Positions 1 to 8,223 of a stretch of DNA of 64,000 nucleotides are shown piece by piece (position 1 is the first letter of the stretch; each line of letters begins with the position of its first letter). The stretch lies in assembly GCA_050043265.1 (NCBI GenBank), contig JBHJIR010000027.1, positions 1 through 64,000 on the forward strand, given 5' to 3'. Position numbers and translations under genes: made by a program. Under the pieces are notes generated by a model. The model was not told where the DNA came from and ran no database searches. It saw nothing but the letters and a program-made list of their open reading frames with translations. This DNA comes from Pelagibius sp050043265 (GTDB lineage Bacteria > Pseudomonadota > Alphaproteobacteria > Kiloniellales > Kiloniellaceae).

Positions 1-331
1 CCGCAGCTTCATGCGCAAGTGGGAATTGGATCAGTAGACTCCGTGCAGGGCCCGGGCTTGCCAAGATTATATCGTATGTTTACAAATGAATTGGCGAGGG
101 TCCCGGGTCCGTTCCCCGGGGCCTCGGCTTCAAGTGGTGACCCCGGAACGCCCCCGCCGCAGTCCTCCCTGGCGGGGGTGTTCGCTTTTGTCCCGCCGCT
201 GGCAGTGCCCCCTGCAGTTCCTGGCCCCTGCATTTTCCGGCCAAAAGAAGGTCAGAAACTGCGGCTTAAGGAACGATTCATCAAGAATTACGCGGCTAGA
301 GTGCGCTCGAAGCCCTAGGTAGTAGAGAGCC
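1..331. other. left-edge stretch without a supported gene
   Basis: No convincing complete gene is seen here. Positions 2-37 read RSFMRKWELDQ followed by TAG on the + strand and could be the last codons of a gene lying outside the window, but eleven residues are not enough to identify it. A GC-rich inverted repeat (arms about 151-158 and 171-178, 12-nt loop) could act as a terminator or be repeat debris. The last 50 bases lead into the LOG-family gene. Open frames on both strands here have proline- and glycine-rich translations without recognisable domains. Confidence 0.4.
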
Positions 332-496
332 ATGCAGCGAAAAGACAAAGACGACAAGTCGAAGCCCGCGTCCTCCTCCGGACCCAGTGCCCAGGACTCA
401 CCCTCCATGGTCACCGACGACGGCCTGGACCCGCAGCAGCGGCCTGCCGCGCCGGCGCATCCGGGTGCCTACAAGGCGTAGCAGAACGCCGAGTTC

Positions 497-1261
497 ATGG
501 AGAGCGCCTCGGCGCGCTCCCTGCGCATTCTCTCGGAGTACGTCGAGCCCAACGCGCGCTTCAAACACTACAAGATCGACGACACCATCATCTTCTTCGG
601 CTCCGCGCGGATTCAGTCGCGCGAGACGGCCGAGCAGGGGCTGGAGGCGGCGCGCGCCGCCGGCGAAGATCTCAAGGTGGCGCAGCGCAAGCTCGACATG
701 TCGCGCTACTACGAGGCGACGCGCGAGCTGGCCCGGCGGCTGACCGAATGGTCCAAGAGCCTGCAGGACGACGACCGCCGCTTCGTGGTCTGCTCCGGCG
801 GCGGCCCGGGCATCATGGAGGCCGCCAACCGCGGCGCCTCGGAAGCGCGCGGCGTGAACATCGGGCTGAACATCTCGCTGCCCATGGAGCAGAACGACAA
901 TCCCTACATCAGCCGCGAACTGAATTTTGAGTTCCATTACTTTTTCATGCGCAAGTTCTGGTTCACCTACCTGGCCAAGGCCGTGGTGGTGATGCCCGGC
1001 GGCTTCGGCACCCTCGACGAGTTCTTCGAGATCCTGACGCTGGTGCAGACCGGCAAGATCCGCAAGAAGCTGCCGATCGTTCTGTTCGGCAGCCACTACT
1101 GGTCCGAAGTCATCAATATGGAAGCGCTGGAGAACTACGGCACCATCAATGCCGAGGATCTGGAGCTGTTCTTCCGCACCGATTCCGTCGACGAAGCCTA
1201 TGACTTCATCGTCGACCAGCTCACCTCCTACGCCCTCGACATTCCGGGGCCGCGCCTCTAG
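497..1261 (+). CDS. LOG-family (TIGR00730-type) Rossmann-fold protein, probable nucleotide 5'-monophosphate phosphoribohydrolase-like
   Basis: From the ATG at 497 the product has 254 residues and carries both hallmarks of the LOG/lysine-decarboxylase-like fold: GGGPGIMEAANRG (about 101-113) and PGGFGTLDE (about 167-175). Family members release the base from nucleotide monophosphates or act in cytokinin activation; the substrate here cannot be read from sequence. The same frame is open upstream from an ATG at 332, and the residues just before the start (AYKA, stop, QNAEF) resemble the N-terminal region of longer relatives, but a TAG at 479-481 interrupts it. The gene is therefore either read from 497, where the ribosome site is weak, or is N-terminally damaged. 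The DinB-like gene follows 10 bases later and is probably co-transcribed. Confidence 0.85.
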   Translation: MESASARSLRILSEYVEPNARFKHYKIDDTIIFFGSARIQSRETAEQGLEAARAAGEDLKVAQRKLDMSRYYEATRELARRLTEWSKSLQDDDRRFVVCSGGGPGIMEAANRGASEARGVNIGLNISLPMEQNDNPYISRELNFEFHYFFMRKFWFTYLAKAVVVMPGGFGTLDEFFEILTLVQTGKIRKKLPIVLFGSHYWSEVINMEALENYGTINAEDLELFFRTDSVDEAYDFIVDQLTSYALDIPGPRL

Positions 1262-1271
1262 CTTTTTCCGG

Positions 1272-1844
1272 ATGGAACCGCAGACCTATCTCGTCGCCCA
1301 GGCGCGCAACAACGCCTGGGCCAACCACCGCCTGCTGAACGCCTGTGCAGCGCTGAGCCAGCAGGAACTGGACGCGCCGCGCACCGGCTTCTTCCCCTCG
1401 CTGCTGGCGACCCTCAACCACATCCTCATTGTCGACTGGTTCTATGTGGATGCCCTGGAGGGGGGCGATCTGGGGTTGGCCGCTTTTGCCGACGAGGTTC
1501 CCTGCAAGACGCTGGCCGAGCTGCGCCCCGCACAAGCGGCAGTGGACCGGCGCCTGATTGCTTTTTGCGAGGGCCTGGATGACGCGGCATTGGGGCGGGA
1601 GGTTCGCATGATCCGCCAGGATCGTGTTCAGGTCGATCGGGTCGACCGGGTGCTGCTGCACCTCTTCGAGCATCAGATTCACCACCGCGGCCAGGCCCAC
1701 GCGATGCTGTCGGGCACCACGGCGGCACCGCCGCAGCTCGACGAGTTCTTCATGGCGGAAGAGGCGCCCCTGCGGCTCGACGATTTCGCCGCGCTGGGCT
1801 GGGATGAGGACGCCGTCTGGCACGACTGGCCGGCGCCGGCATAA
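1272..1844 (+). CDS. DinB-family metal-binding protein
   Basis: 190 residues from the ATG at 1272. The protein has the four-helix DinB/YfiT-like layout: an N-terminal NAWANHRLL helix, a conserved LNHILIVDWFY segment and a C-terminal HQIHHRGQAHAML segment. The histidines in the second and third segments are the usual metal ligands of this superfamily, whose members include thiol-dependent S-transferases and stress-induced proteins of unknown activity. The start is chosen because family proteins begin a few residues before the NAWAN motif and because it lies 10 bases after the LOG-family stop codon, suggesting one operon. The open frame continues further upstream, but only as overlap with the LOG gene. 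The exact reaction is not predictable. Confidence 0.85.
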   Translation: MEPQTYLVAQARNNAWANHRLLNACAALSQQELDAPRTGFFPSLLATLNHILIVDWFYVDALEGGDLGLAAFADEVPCKTLAELRPAQAAVDRRLIAFCEGLDDAALGREVRMIRQDRVQVDRVDRVLLHLFEHQIHHRGQAHAMLSGTTAAPPQLDEFFMAEEAPLRLDDFAALGWDEDAVWHDWPAPA

Positions 1845-1852
1845 CCAGCCGT

Positions 1853-2337
1853 TGTCCTGGACCCTCGGGACAAGCCCGAGGGTGACGCCCGAGGGAAACG
1901 CTACAGAGGCGCGAGGCACCCGCGACATCCTCTCTCTTGTCATGCCCGGACGCGGTCAACGGCTGTCCGGTCAAGCGGTGGAACGTGCGATACGGGCGTC
2001 CAGCGAATACGTGGCCCCACCCCCCTTCCTAACCTCCCCCCATCCAGGGGGAGGGATTCCAGGGAGCGGCTTCACGAAACGATTCCCTCCCCCTTCGATG
2101 GGGGAGGGCTAGGGTGGGGGTGACACTCTCTCTCCGGCACGCCGTCGCAAGGATAAGGTCCGGGTGCCGACACCCTGATCAACCGCAAACTGATCCTGGA
2201 GATCGCCAGTGCGGAGTGAGGGCCACCTCTCTGGCCGTCACCCTCGGAACAGGCCCGAGGGTGACGCTAGTCAGCGGCGCAAGGTCCCCTGCGACCTCTC
2301 CCCTTGTCATGCTCGGACTTGTTCCGAGCATCCAGGG
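1853..2337. repeat. composite block of dispersed palindromic repeats carrying a DUF1194 3'-end fragment
   Basis: This 485-bp gene-free stretch is made of modules that recur elsewhere in the window. A CCTCGGGACAAGCCCGAGG palindrome lies near 1860. A C/G-rich inverted module (2016-2131) has arms built around CCTCCCCCCAT and ATGGGGGAGGG. Positions 2133-2219 include a stretch that would translate as ADTLINRKLILEIASAE followed by TGA, matching the end of the DUF1194 gene at 10734. Two more palindromes (2232-2337) are centred on CCTCGGAACAGGCCCGAGG and TGCTCGGACTTGTTCCGAGCA. The same order of modules recurs inverted at about 10276-10612. The block separates the DinB-like gene from the end of the oppositely oriented phrB and may help end transcription. 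Confidence 0.8.
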
Positions 2338-3783
2338 CTACGCGCTCTGCTTCTTGACCTCTTCGTAGCCTGCCAATGCGCGCTCGCGTGCGGCTTTGTG
2401 GTCGACCATCGGTGCCGGGTAGGTCTTTCCCAGGGTGACGCCGGCCTGTCTCAACTCGGTTTCGGAGGCTTCCCACGGCTTGTGCAGCAGGGCATCGGGC
2501 AGGTCCGCGATCTCCGGCACCCACTGCCGGATGTAGGCTCCCGTCGGATCGAACTTCTCGCCCTGGGTCACCGGGTTGAAGATGCGGAAGTAAGGCGCGG
2601 CGTCGGCGCCGCAGCCGGCGACCCACTGCCAGCCCGCCGCGTTGTTCGCCAGGTCGGCGTCCACCAGGGTGTCCCAGAACCACACCTCGCCGCGCTGCCA
2701 GGGGATCAGCAGGTCCTTGATCAGGAAGGACGCGGCGATCATGCGCACCCGGTTGTGCATCCAGCCGGTGGTCCAGAGTTCGCGCAGGCCCGCATCGACG
2801 ATGGGATAGCCGGTGCGGCCTTCGCACCAGGCCGTGAAGCCGGCGTCGTCGTCGCGCCAGGGGAAGGCGGCAAAGGCCTCCCGCCACGGCTGTTCCGGAA
2901 ACTCCGGCCAGTGGAACAGCAGGTTGTGCGAGAAGTCGCGCCAGCCGAGCTGACGCAGGAAGGCCATTGCCGCGCTGTCGTTCAGGTTCCCGGCGTCCAC
3001 CGCGTGGCGCGTCGCCTGCCAGACCTGGCGCGGCGAGATGTCGCCCCAGTGCAGGTGCGGCGACAGGCGCGAGGTGCCTCTCTGGTCAGGCCGGTCGCGG
3101 GCCTCCGGGTAAGCGGCGGCGGCTTCGTCCAGGAAATCACGGAGACTATCGGCCGCGCCCTTCTCGCCGGGCGTCCAGGCCGCGCGAAGTCCGCCGGCCC
3201 AGTCGGGCTTCACCGGCAGCAGGCCCCAGTCGTCCAGATCGTCGCTCTCCAGACCCGTCACGCCGTCCAGCTTTTTCGGGCGCGGCAGCGCGGCGGGCGG
3301 TGCCCCGGCGGCGAGCAGCGCTTTCCAGAACGGCGTGAAGACCTTGTAGGGCTCGCCCTGGCCGGTCTTTAGCTCCCAGGGTTCCACCAGCAGGGCGCCG
3401 TTGAAGCCGTTCACCGCGACGCCGGCCTTTGTCAGATCGGCCTTCAAGGCCTTGTCGCGCGCCACCGCATCCGGCTCATAGCAGCGGTTCCAGAACACCG
3501 CCTCGGCGCCGCTCTCCTTCACCAGCTTCGGCAGGATCTCCGCCGCCGCGCCGCGCCGCAGGCAGAGCGGCGCCCCCAGCTTGGCCAGGTCTTTCCCCAG
3601 CGCCGCGAGGCTGTGCTGCAGCCACCACAACGCCGCGCCGCCCGGCGCCCACTTGCCGCTGTCGTCCAGAATGAAGACGGGCAGGACCGGCGCGCCGCGC
3701 TCCACCGCGGCGCTCAGCGCCGGGTTGTCGGCAAGGCGCAGGTCCTGGCGGAACCAGACGAGGGAGGGCGCGGTGTCGGTCAT
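2338..3783 (-). CDS. phrB: deoxyribodipyrimidine photo-lyase (class I)
   Basis: Uses light absorbed by an antenna cofactor and reduced FAD to split UV-induced pyrimidine dimers in DNA. The 481-residue product starts with the photolyase N-terminal domain (SLVWFRQDLRLADNPAL) and has the FAD-binding C-terminal domain: TSRLSPHLHWGDIS, FLRQLGWRDFSHNLLF, GYPIVDAGLRELW, GWMHNRVRM and WGWQWVAG-like ADLANNAAGWQWVAGCG. Length fits bacterial class I enzymes. The ATG at 3783 is preferred over a TTG two codons upstream because AGAAG lies at suitable distance. It stands alone, ends in TAG inside a repeat block, and runs divergently from the fasciclin gene. A photoreceptor cryptochrome role cannot be excluded but the CPD-photolyase reading is the simpler one. 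Confidence 0.93.
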   Translation of the reverse strand: MTDTAPSLVWFRQDLRLADNPALSAAVERGAPVLPVFILDDSGKWAPGGAALWWLQHSLAALGKDLAKLGAPLCLRRGAAAEILPKLVKESGAEAVFWNRCYEPDAVARDKALKADLTKAGVAVNGFNGALLVEPWELKTGQGEPYKVFTPFWKALLAAGAPPAALPRPKKLDGVTGLESDDLDDWGLLPVKPDWAGGLRAAWTPGEKGAADSLRDFLDEAAAAYPEARDRPDQRGTSRLSPHLHWGDISPRQVWQATRHAVDAGNLNDSAAMAFLRQLGWRDFSHNLLFHWPEFPEQPWREAFAAFPWRDDDAGFTAWCEGRTGYPIVDAGLRELWTTGWMHNRVRMIAASFLIKDLLIPWQRGEVWFWDTLVDADLANNAAGWQWVAGCGADAAPYFRIFNPVTQGEKFDPTGAYIRQWVPEIADLPDALLHKPWEASETELRQAGVTLGKTYPAPMVDHKAARERALAGYEEVKKQSA

Positions 3784-4039
3784 ATTCAACTTCTGCGAGG
3801 TCCGTTGCGGCTGCTGATCCCGTCCTCTGCCTGGCGGCGGAATGACGGCACAAAGTCCTGTATACGCTTGGCAAGCGCCACCCGATCACCGCCAGGGGAA
3901 TATTTTTTCTTTTTTATGCCAATGGCTTGAAGCCTTGGGGCCGCAGCTTAGTTGGGCGGTCAGTCGGACGCGCCGTTCGAACGTTCATGCGCTCGGCGGC
4001 GTGCCGCAAGACATCCCATCAACAGGAGGCTCCCCCCAA

Positions 4040-4528
4040 ATGAAACCTCTTTCCCGTGTGATCTTCGCCGCCGCCCTGGCCGCACCGCTCGCCTTTGCCA
4101 GCGTCGCCGCCAAGGCCGCCGACATTGTCGACACCGCCGTCTCCGCCGGCCAGTTCAAGACGCTGGTGGCCGCGGTGCAGGCCGCCGGCCTGGCCGATAC
4201 CCTGAAGGGCGACGGTCCCTTCACGGTCTTCGCGCCGACCGACGCCGCCTTCGCCAAGCTGCCGGAAGGCACCGTCGAGAACCTGCTGAAGCCGGAGAAC
4301 AAGGCCCAGCTCGTCAGGATCCTCACCTACCACGTGGTACCCGGCAAGGTGATGTCCGCGGACATCGCCGGCAAGATGGTCGAAGCCAAGACCGTCGAGG
4401 GCCAGGATCTCAGCATCGACGCCATGAAGAGCGGCGTGACCGTCGACAATGCCACGGTTGTCCAGGCCGACATCGAGGCCTCCAACGGCGTGATCCATGT
4501 GATCGACACCGTCGTAATGCCGCAGTAA
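4040..4528 (+). CDS. secreted fasciclin (FAS1) domain protein
   Basis: 162 residues. The first 27 or so form a signal peptide (MKPLSRVIFAAALAAPLAFA with an AKA cleavage-like end), so the product should be periplasmic or surface-exposed. The rest is a single FAS1 domain: ADIVDTAVSAGQFKTLVAAV, the H1-type GPFTVFAPTDAAFAKLP, LTYHVVPGKVMSADI and the H2-type end SNGVIHVIDTVVMPQ. FAS1 proteins mediate adhesion; bacterial single-domain versions are often stress-induced, and no enzyme activity is expected. The ATG at 4040 is favoured by a perfect AGGAGG at 4024-4029; the open frame extends upstream but lacks a better site. Monocistronic, convergent with pdeM. Confidence 0.93.
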   Translation: MKPLSRVIFAAALAAPLAFASVAAKAADIVDTAVSAGQFKTLVAAVQAAGLADTLKGDGPFTVFAPTDAAFAKLPEGTVENLLKPENKAQLVRILTYHVVPGKVMSADIAGKMVEAKTVEGQDLSIDAMKSGVTVDNATVVQADIEASNGVIHVIDTVVMPQ

Positions 4529-4581
4529 CCGGCGGCACCCCAATGCGGTAGCGCCTTTTCCCCCGTCCGCTACCGCGCCCT

Positions 4582-4621
4582 GTTGCGGCCGCTCCTGAAC
4601 CCGGGCGGCCGCAACGCCTTT
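4582..4621. terminator. probable terminator hairpin between convergent genes
   Basis: Perfect 11-bp inverted repeat GTTGCGGCCGC / GCGGCCGCAAC (4582-4592 and 4605-4615) followed by CCTTT, between the stop of the fasciclin gene and the stop of pdeM. A weaker 9-bp inverted repeat (4545-4553 with 4568-4576) lies just before it. The T-run is short, so efficiency is uncertain. Confidence 0.55.
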
Positions 4622-5311
4622 CTAAACCAGCGCGGCCTTGGGAAAGACGAAGAGGCCGGCGCGGCCCAGCAGCGTCGCCTGGAAGCCGTGTTTGAACAGC
4701 CCGGCAATCGCCGGGTCCAGCACGTTGAGGCCGCCGGTGAAGGCGCCGAAGGCGGGCAGGATGAGGCGCCGGCCGTCGGTGACGAAGCAGGCCGCCGTCA
4801 CCCGCTTGCCGCGCACCCGCACCGCCGCCTTGGGGTGGAAGTGCCCGGATACTTCTCCACCGCGCGACGCTGCTTCCGCTTCATGGCGGAAGGTGAGGGC
4901 GCCCAGGGTCATCTCTTCGGCGACCGCACCGCCCCAGTCCGCCGGCGGCGCCGGGTCGTGGTTGCCGGCGATCCAGGTCCAGTCCAGCCGCGCGGTCAGG
5001 GCCTGGATCCGCGCCGCCTGGGCCGGGTCGAGCCGTTCGGCGGCGGCGCCGTCGTGGAAGGAATCCCCCAGGCAGATCACCTGTTCGATCTGATGGCGGG
5101 CGATGACCGCCTCCAGCTTGTCGAGCGTGGCCTGGGTGTCGTAGGGCGGCAGGAACTGGCCCCGCGCCGCAAAGGCGGTGCCCTTTTCGAAATGCAGGTC
5201 GGCGACCGCCGCCAGGCGGCGTTCTGGCCAGATCAGCGCGCCGGAGAGGTCGGCCCGCAGGTCGACGCCATTGACCAGCAACTGACCGCTCTTGGGCAGG
5301 GTATCGCTCAC
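4622..5311 (-). CDS. pdeM: ligase-associated DNA damage response endonuclease PdeM
   Basis: A calcineurin-like metallophosphoesterase of 229 residues. Metal-binding motifs are AVADLHFEKG (D-x-H), CLGDSFHDG (GD), IAGNHDP (GNHD) and GHFHPKA (GHxH), the complete set of the superfamily. PdeM-type proteins are encoded with an Lhr-like helicase, an MBL-fold exonuclease and an ATP-dependent ligase and are thought to process damaged DNA. The GTG start at 5311 overlaps the helicase stop in the arrangement GTGA, indicating translational coupling. A longer open frame upstream is only overlap with the helicase. The exonuclease and ligase partners lie about 14 kb away (19.4-22.1 kb). Confidence 0.92.
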   Translation of the reverse strand: MSDTLPKSGQLLVNGVDLRADLSGALIWPERRLAAVADLHFEKGTAFAARGQFLPPYDTQATLDKLEAVIARHQIEQVICLGDSFHDGAAAERLDPAQAARIQALTARLDWTWIAGNHDPAPPADWGGAVAEEMTLGALTFRHEAEAASRGGEVSGHFHPKAAVRVRGKRVTAACFVTDGRRLILPAFGAFTGGLNVLDPAIAGLFKHGFQATLLGRAGLFVFPKAALV

Positions 5312-7797
5312 AGGGGCAGCTCCGCCTGGCCGCGGCCCGGCTCCAGGCCGCCGGTCGCCTCGGCGATCAGCGCCTGGGCGCCTTCGTCCAGCAGCTCGTC
5401 CAGGCCGCTGCCGGCGACCTGCTCCTTGCCGATCTCCAGCAGGACAGGGACGGCGAGGGGCGAGATCTTGTCCAGCCGGCGGGTGCGGATGCGGCCCTTC
5501 ACCCGCTTTAGCATCTCCGCCAGCCGGCCGATGTCGGTCAGGCCCCCGGCGGCATCCGCCCGGGTCGCCTGCAGCAGGATGTGGTCGGGCTCGTGCTTCC
5601 TCAGCACGTCGTAGATCAGGTCGGCGTTGAAGGTCACCTGGCGGCCGGACTTCTCCTGGCCGGGCATGCGTGCCTCGATCAGCCCGGCGATCACCGCCAC
5701 GTTGCGGAAGGTCCGCCGCAGCAGGGAGGACTCCGCCATCCACTCCTCCAGGTCGTCGCCCAGCATCTCCTCGGCGAAGAGGGCGTCCATGTCCTGGGCC
5801 GGCTTCAGGCTCCACACGGCGATGACGTAGTCGGTGGCGACGAAGCCCAGCGGCGAGAGCCCGGCCCGCTCCATGCGCCGGGTCAGCAGCATGCCCAGGG
5901 TCTGGTGGGCGTTGCGCCCTTCGAAGCAATAGGCCACCAGGAATTCCTTGTCGGCGCGCGGGAAGCATTCCACCAGCAGGCCGTCGGCCGGCGGCAGTTG
6001 GGACCGCCAGCGCTGCAGCCGCAGCCACTCGGTGACCGCCTCGGGCAGGTCGTGGCCGGCCTCCGGATCTTCCAGGATGCGGCGCACCCGCTCGGCCAGA
6101 TGGGTCGACAGCGGCAGGCGTCCGCCGGCGTAGGCGGGCACCTTCGGGTCGCCGCCGGTGGCCCGGCTCACCACCACGGTGTTCTCCCGCATCCCCTCGA
6201 AGGCCAGCAATTGGCCGGCGAAGATGAAGCTGTCGCCCGGCAGCAGGCCGTTGACGAAATACTCTTCCACTTCACCCAGCACGCGCCCGTTCCTCATACG
6301 GACCTTTAAAACCGGCGCCTCGACGATGGTGCCGACGTTCAGGCGGTAGCGCTTCACATGATCCAGGTGAGCGACGCGGTAAAATCCTTCCTTATCAATC
6401 ACTAAGCGGCGATAGCGTTGATAGCTTTTCAGCGCGTAGCCGCCGCTCGCCACGAAATCCAGAGTCCGGTCGAAAACGTTTCTTTCCAGATGCTTATACG
6501 GCAGAGCTGACGTGATTTCCCGGTAGAGCCGGTCGGCGGAGAAGGGCCCGGCGCAAGCCGTCCCGAGGATGTGTTGAGACAGCACATCAAGACCGCCGGG
6601 GCGCGGCGGGTCGCCGTCCAGGGAGCGCGCGCGCACCGCTTCGACGGCGGCGCGGCACTCCAGAACCTCGAAGCGGTTGGCCGGCACCAGCAGGGCGCGG
6701 CTCGGCTGGTCCAGCCGGTGGTTGGCGCGGCCGATGCGCTGCAGCAGCCGGGCCGATCCCTTGGGCGCGCCGATCTGCACCACCAGGTCGACGGCGGCCC
6801 AGTCGATGCCGAGGTCGAGGGAGGAGGTCGCCACCACCGCGCGCAGCCGGCCCGCCGACATCGCCGCCTCCACCTTGCGGCGCTGCTCGACCGCCAGGCT
6901 GCCGTGGTGTAGGGCGATGGGCAGGGCGTCCTCGTTCAGGTGCCACAGCTCCTGGAACACGATCTCCGCCTGGGCCCGGGTGTTGACGAAGACCAGGGTG
7001 GTGCCGGCGGTCCTGATGCGCTGGTAGACCTCGGCCAGGGCGTGCACCGCCATGTGGCCGGACCACGGCAGGCGCTCCTTCGTCGTCAGGATCTCGACCT
7101 CCGCCGCGGCGCCGTCGCGCCCGGTCACCCGCCTAACGCCCTGGGGCACGTCGCCGCTGGTGGCGGTCGGCGACAGCCAGGCCGCCAGCCAGTCCGGGTC
7201 CTGCACCGTGGCCGACAGCCCGACCCGGCGGCAGCCGGGGCTCAGGGTCTGCAGCCGGGCGAGGCCGAGGGCCAGCAGGTCGCCCCGCTTGGTCCCGGCG
7301 AAGGCGTGCAGCTCGTCGATCACCACGCACTTCAGGGTTCCGAACACCTGGGGCGCGTCGTAGTACGACAGCAGCAGCGCCAGGGATTCCGGCGTGGGCA
7401 TCAGGATGCCCGGCGGCTTGACCCGCTGGCGCTTGCGCTTGGACTGGGGGGTGTCGCTGGTGCGGGTCTCGCAGGCGATCGCCAGGCCCATCTCCTCGAT
7501 CGGCTGGGTCAGGTTGCGGTGGATGTCCACCGCCAGCGCCTTCAGCGGCGAGATGTAGAGGGTGTGCAGCCCCTGGTGCGGGACTTCAGCCAGATCGACC
7601 AGGGAGGGCAGGAAGCCGGCCAGGGTCTTGCCGCCGCCGGTCGGCGCGAGCAGCAGCGCCGACGGCCCGGCCGCGGCCGCCGCCAGCATCTCCAGCTGAT
7701 GCCCATGGGGCGCCCAGCCGCGCGCCCGGAACCACGCCATGAAGGCGGGCGGCAGGGGGGAGAGAGGCGTCTCGGGCAGAAGGGCGGGCTGGCTCAC
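5308..7797 (-). CDS. ligase-associated DNA damage response DEXH-box helicase (Lhr-like)
   Basis: 829 residues from a GTG at 7797. Superfamily 2 helicase motifs are intact: Walker A APTGGGKT (51-58), DELH (161-164), LSATVQDP, and motifs V/VI in TSSLDLGIDWAAVD and QRIGRANHR. The long C-terminal part matches the Lhr-type accessory region. It unwinds nucleic acid in the repair module with PdeM, the MBL-fold exonuclease and the ligase. The frame is open for another 400 bases upstream, but that part is repeat sequence; the start was set at the GTG because related proteins begin shortly before the PLPPAF segment. An internal ATG at 7740 is the alternative. Co-transcribed with pdeM. Confidence 0.9.
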   Translation of the reverse strand: MSQPALLPETPLSPLPPAFMAWFRARGWAPHGHQLEMLAAAAAGPSALLLAPTGGGKTLAGFLPSLVDLAEVPHQGLHTLYISPLKALAVDIHRNLTQPIEEMGLAIACETRTSDTPQSKRKRQRVKPPGILMPTPESLALLLSYYDAPQVFGTLKCVVIDELHAFAGTKRGDLLALGLARLQTLSPGCRRVGLSATVQDPDWLAAWLSPTATSGDVPQGVRRVTGRDGAAAEVEILTTKERLPWSGHMAVHALAEVYQRIRTAGTTLVFVNTRAQAEIVFQELWHLNEDALPIALHHGSLAVEQRRKVEAAMSAGRLRAVVATSSLDLGIDWAAVDLVVQIGAPKGSARLLQRIGRANHRLDQPSRALLVPANRFEVLECRAAVEAVRARSLDGDPPRPGGLDVLSQHILGTACAGPFSADRLYREITSALPYKHLERNVFDRTLDFVASGGYALKSYQRYRRLVIDKEGFYRVAHLDHVKRYRLNVGTIVEAPVLKVRMRNGRVLGEVEEYFVNGLLPGDSFIFAGQLLAFEGMRENTVVVSRATGGDPKVPAYAGGRLPLSTHLAERVRRILEDPEAGHDLPEAVTEWLRLQRWRSQLPPADGLLVECFPRADKEFLVAYCFEGRNAHQTLGMLLTRRMERAGLSPLGFVATDYVIAVWSLKPAQDMDALFAEEMLGDDLEEWMAESSLLRRTFRNVAVIAGLIEARMPGQEKSGRQVTFNADLIYDVLRKHEPDHILLQATRADAAGGLTDIGRLAEMLKRVKGRIRTRRLDKISPLAVPVLLEIGKEQVAGSGLDELLDEGAQALIAEATGGLEPGRGQAELPL

Positions 7798-7875
7798 GGG
7801 GATGAGGATAGACCGGCGGCCCGGGCGGGTGAAGGGCGATGGTGCCGCTTTGTTCTCTTTTGCCCCCACCCCCCG

Positions 7876-8174
7876 CTTGTCATGCTCGGGCTTGTCCCGA
7901 GCATCCAGGGCGACCGCTCCGCCGCTTGCCCTGGGCCCTCGGAACGGGTCCGAGGGTGACGGCGGGACTGATGAAGCGGCGCGGGGATTGGGCCCCGGCA
8001 TCAAGTGCCGGGGCGACAGCCGCTCTTTTGGCGAGAGCAAGTCTGATCGGTCTGGCAGGGCAGGCACACCACAGCCACCCCACCGCTGTCGTCCCGGGGC
8101 TTGACCCCGGGACCCATGGATCAACCGCTCCGCCGCTTGCCCCGGACCCTCGGAACAAGTCCGAGGGCGACGGC
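7876..8174. repeat. two copies of the long palindromic repeat
   Basis: The 426-bp gap between the helicase and the YihY-like gene contains two paired-palindrome units. The unit at 7876-7962 is built from TGCTCGGGCTTGTCCCGAGCA and CCTCGGAACGGGTCCGAGG. The unit at 8087-8174 begins with a CCCGGGGCTTGACCCCGGG variant. A smaller CCCCGGCATCAAGTGCCGGGG palindrome lies between them (about 7991-8011). Each unit joins two unlike palindromes through a short spacer that ends in GCTTGCCC-like sequence. They resemble the dispersed REP-like elements found in many alphaproteobacterial genomes, which are often mis-annotated as small proteins. No gene was found here. Confidence 0.8.
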
Positions 8175-8223
8175 GGGAGCGGCTGCAGGGTCGTCGCCCC
8201 ATCAGGACGCTGTCAGGACCCTG

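Noticed and set aside
2..37. Last codons of an upstream gene (RSFMRKWELDQ and TAG)
   Set aside because: Too short to identify; mentioned only in the left-edge entry.
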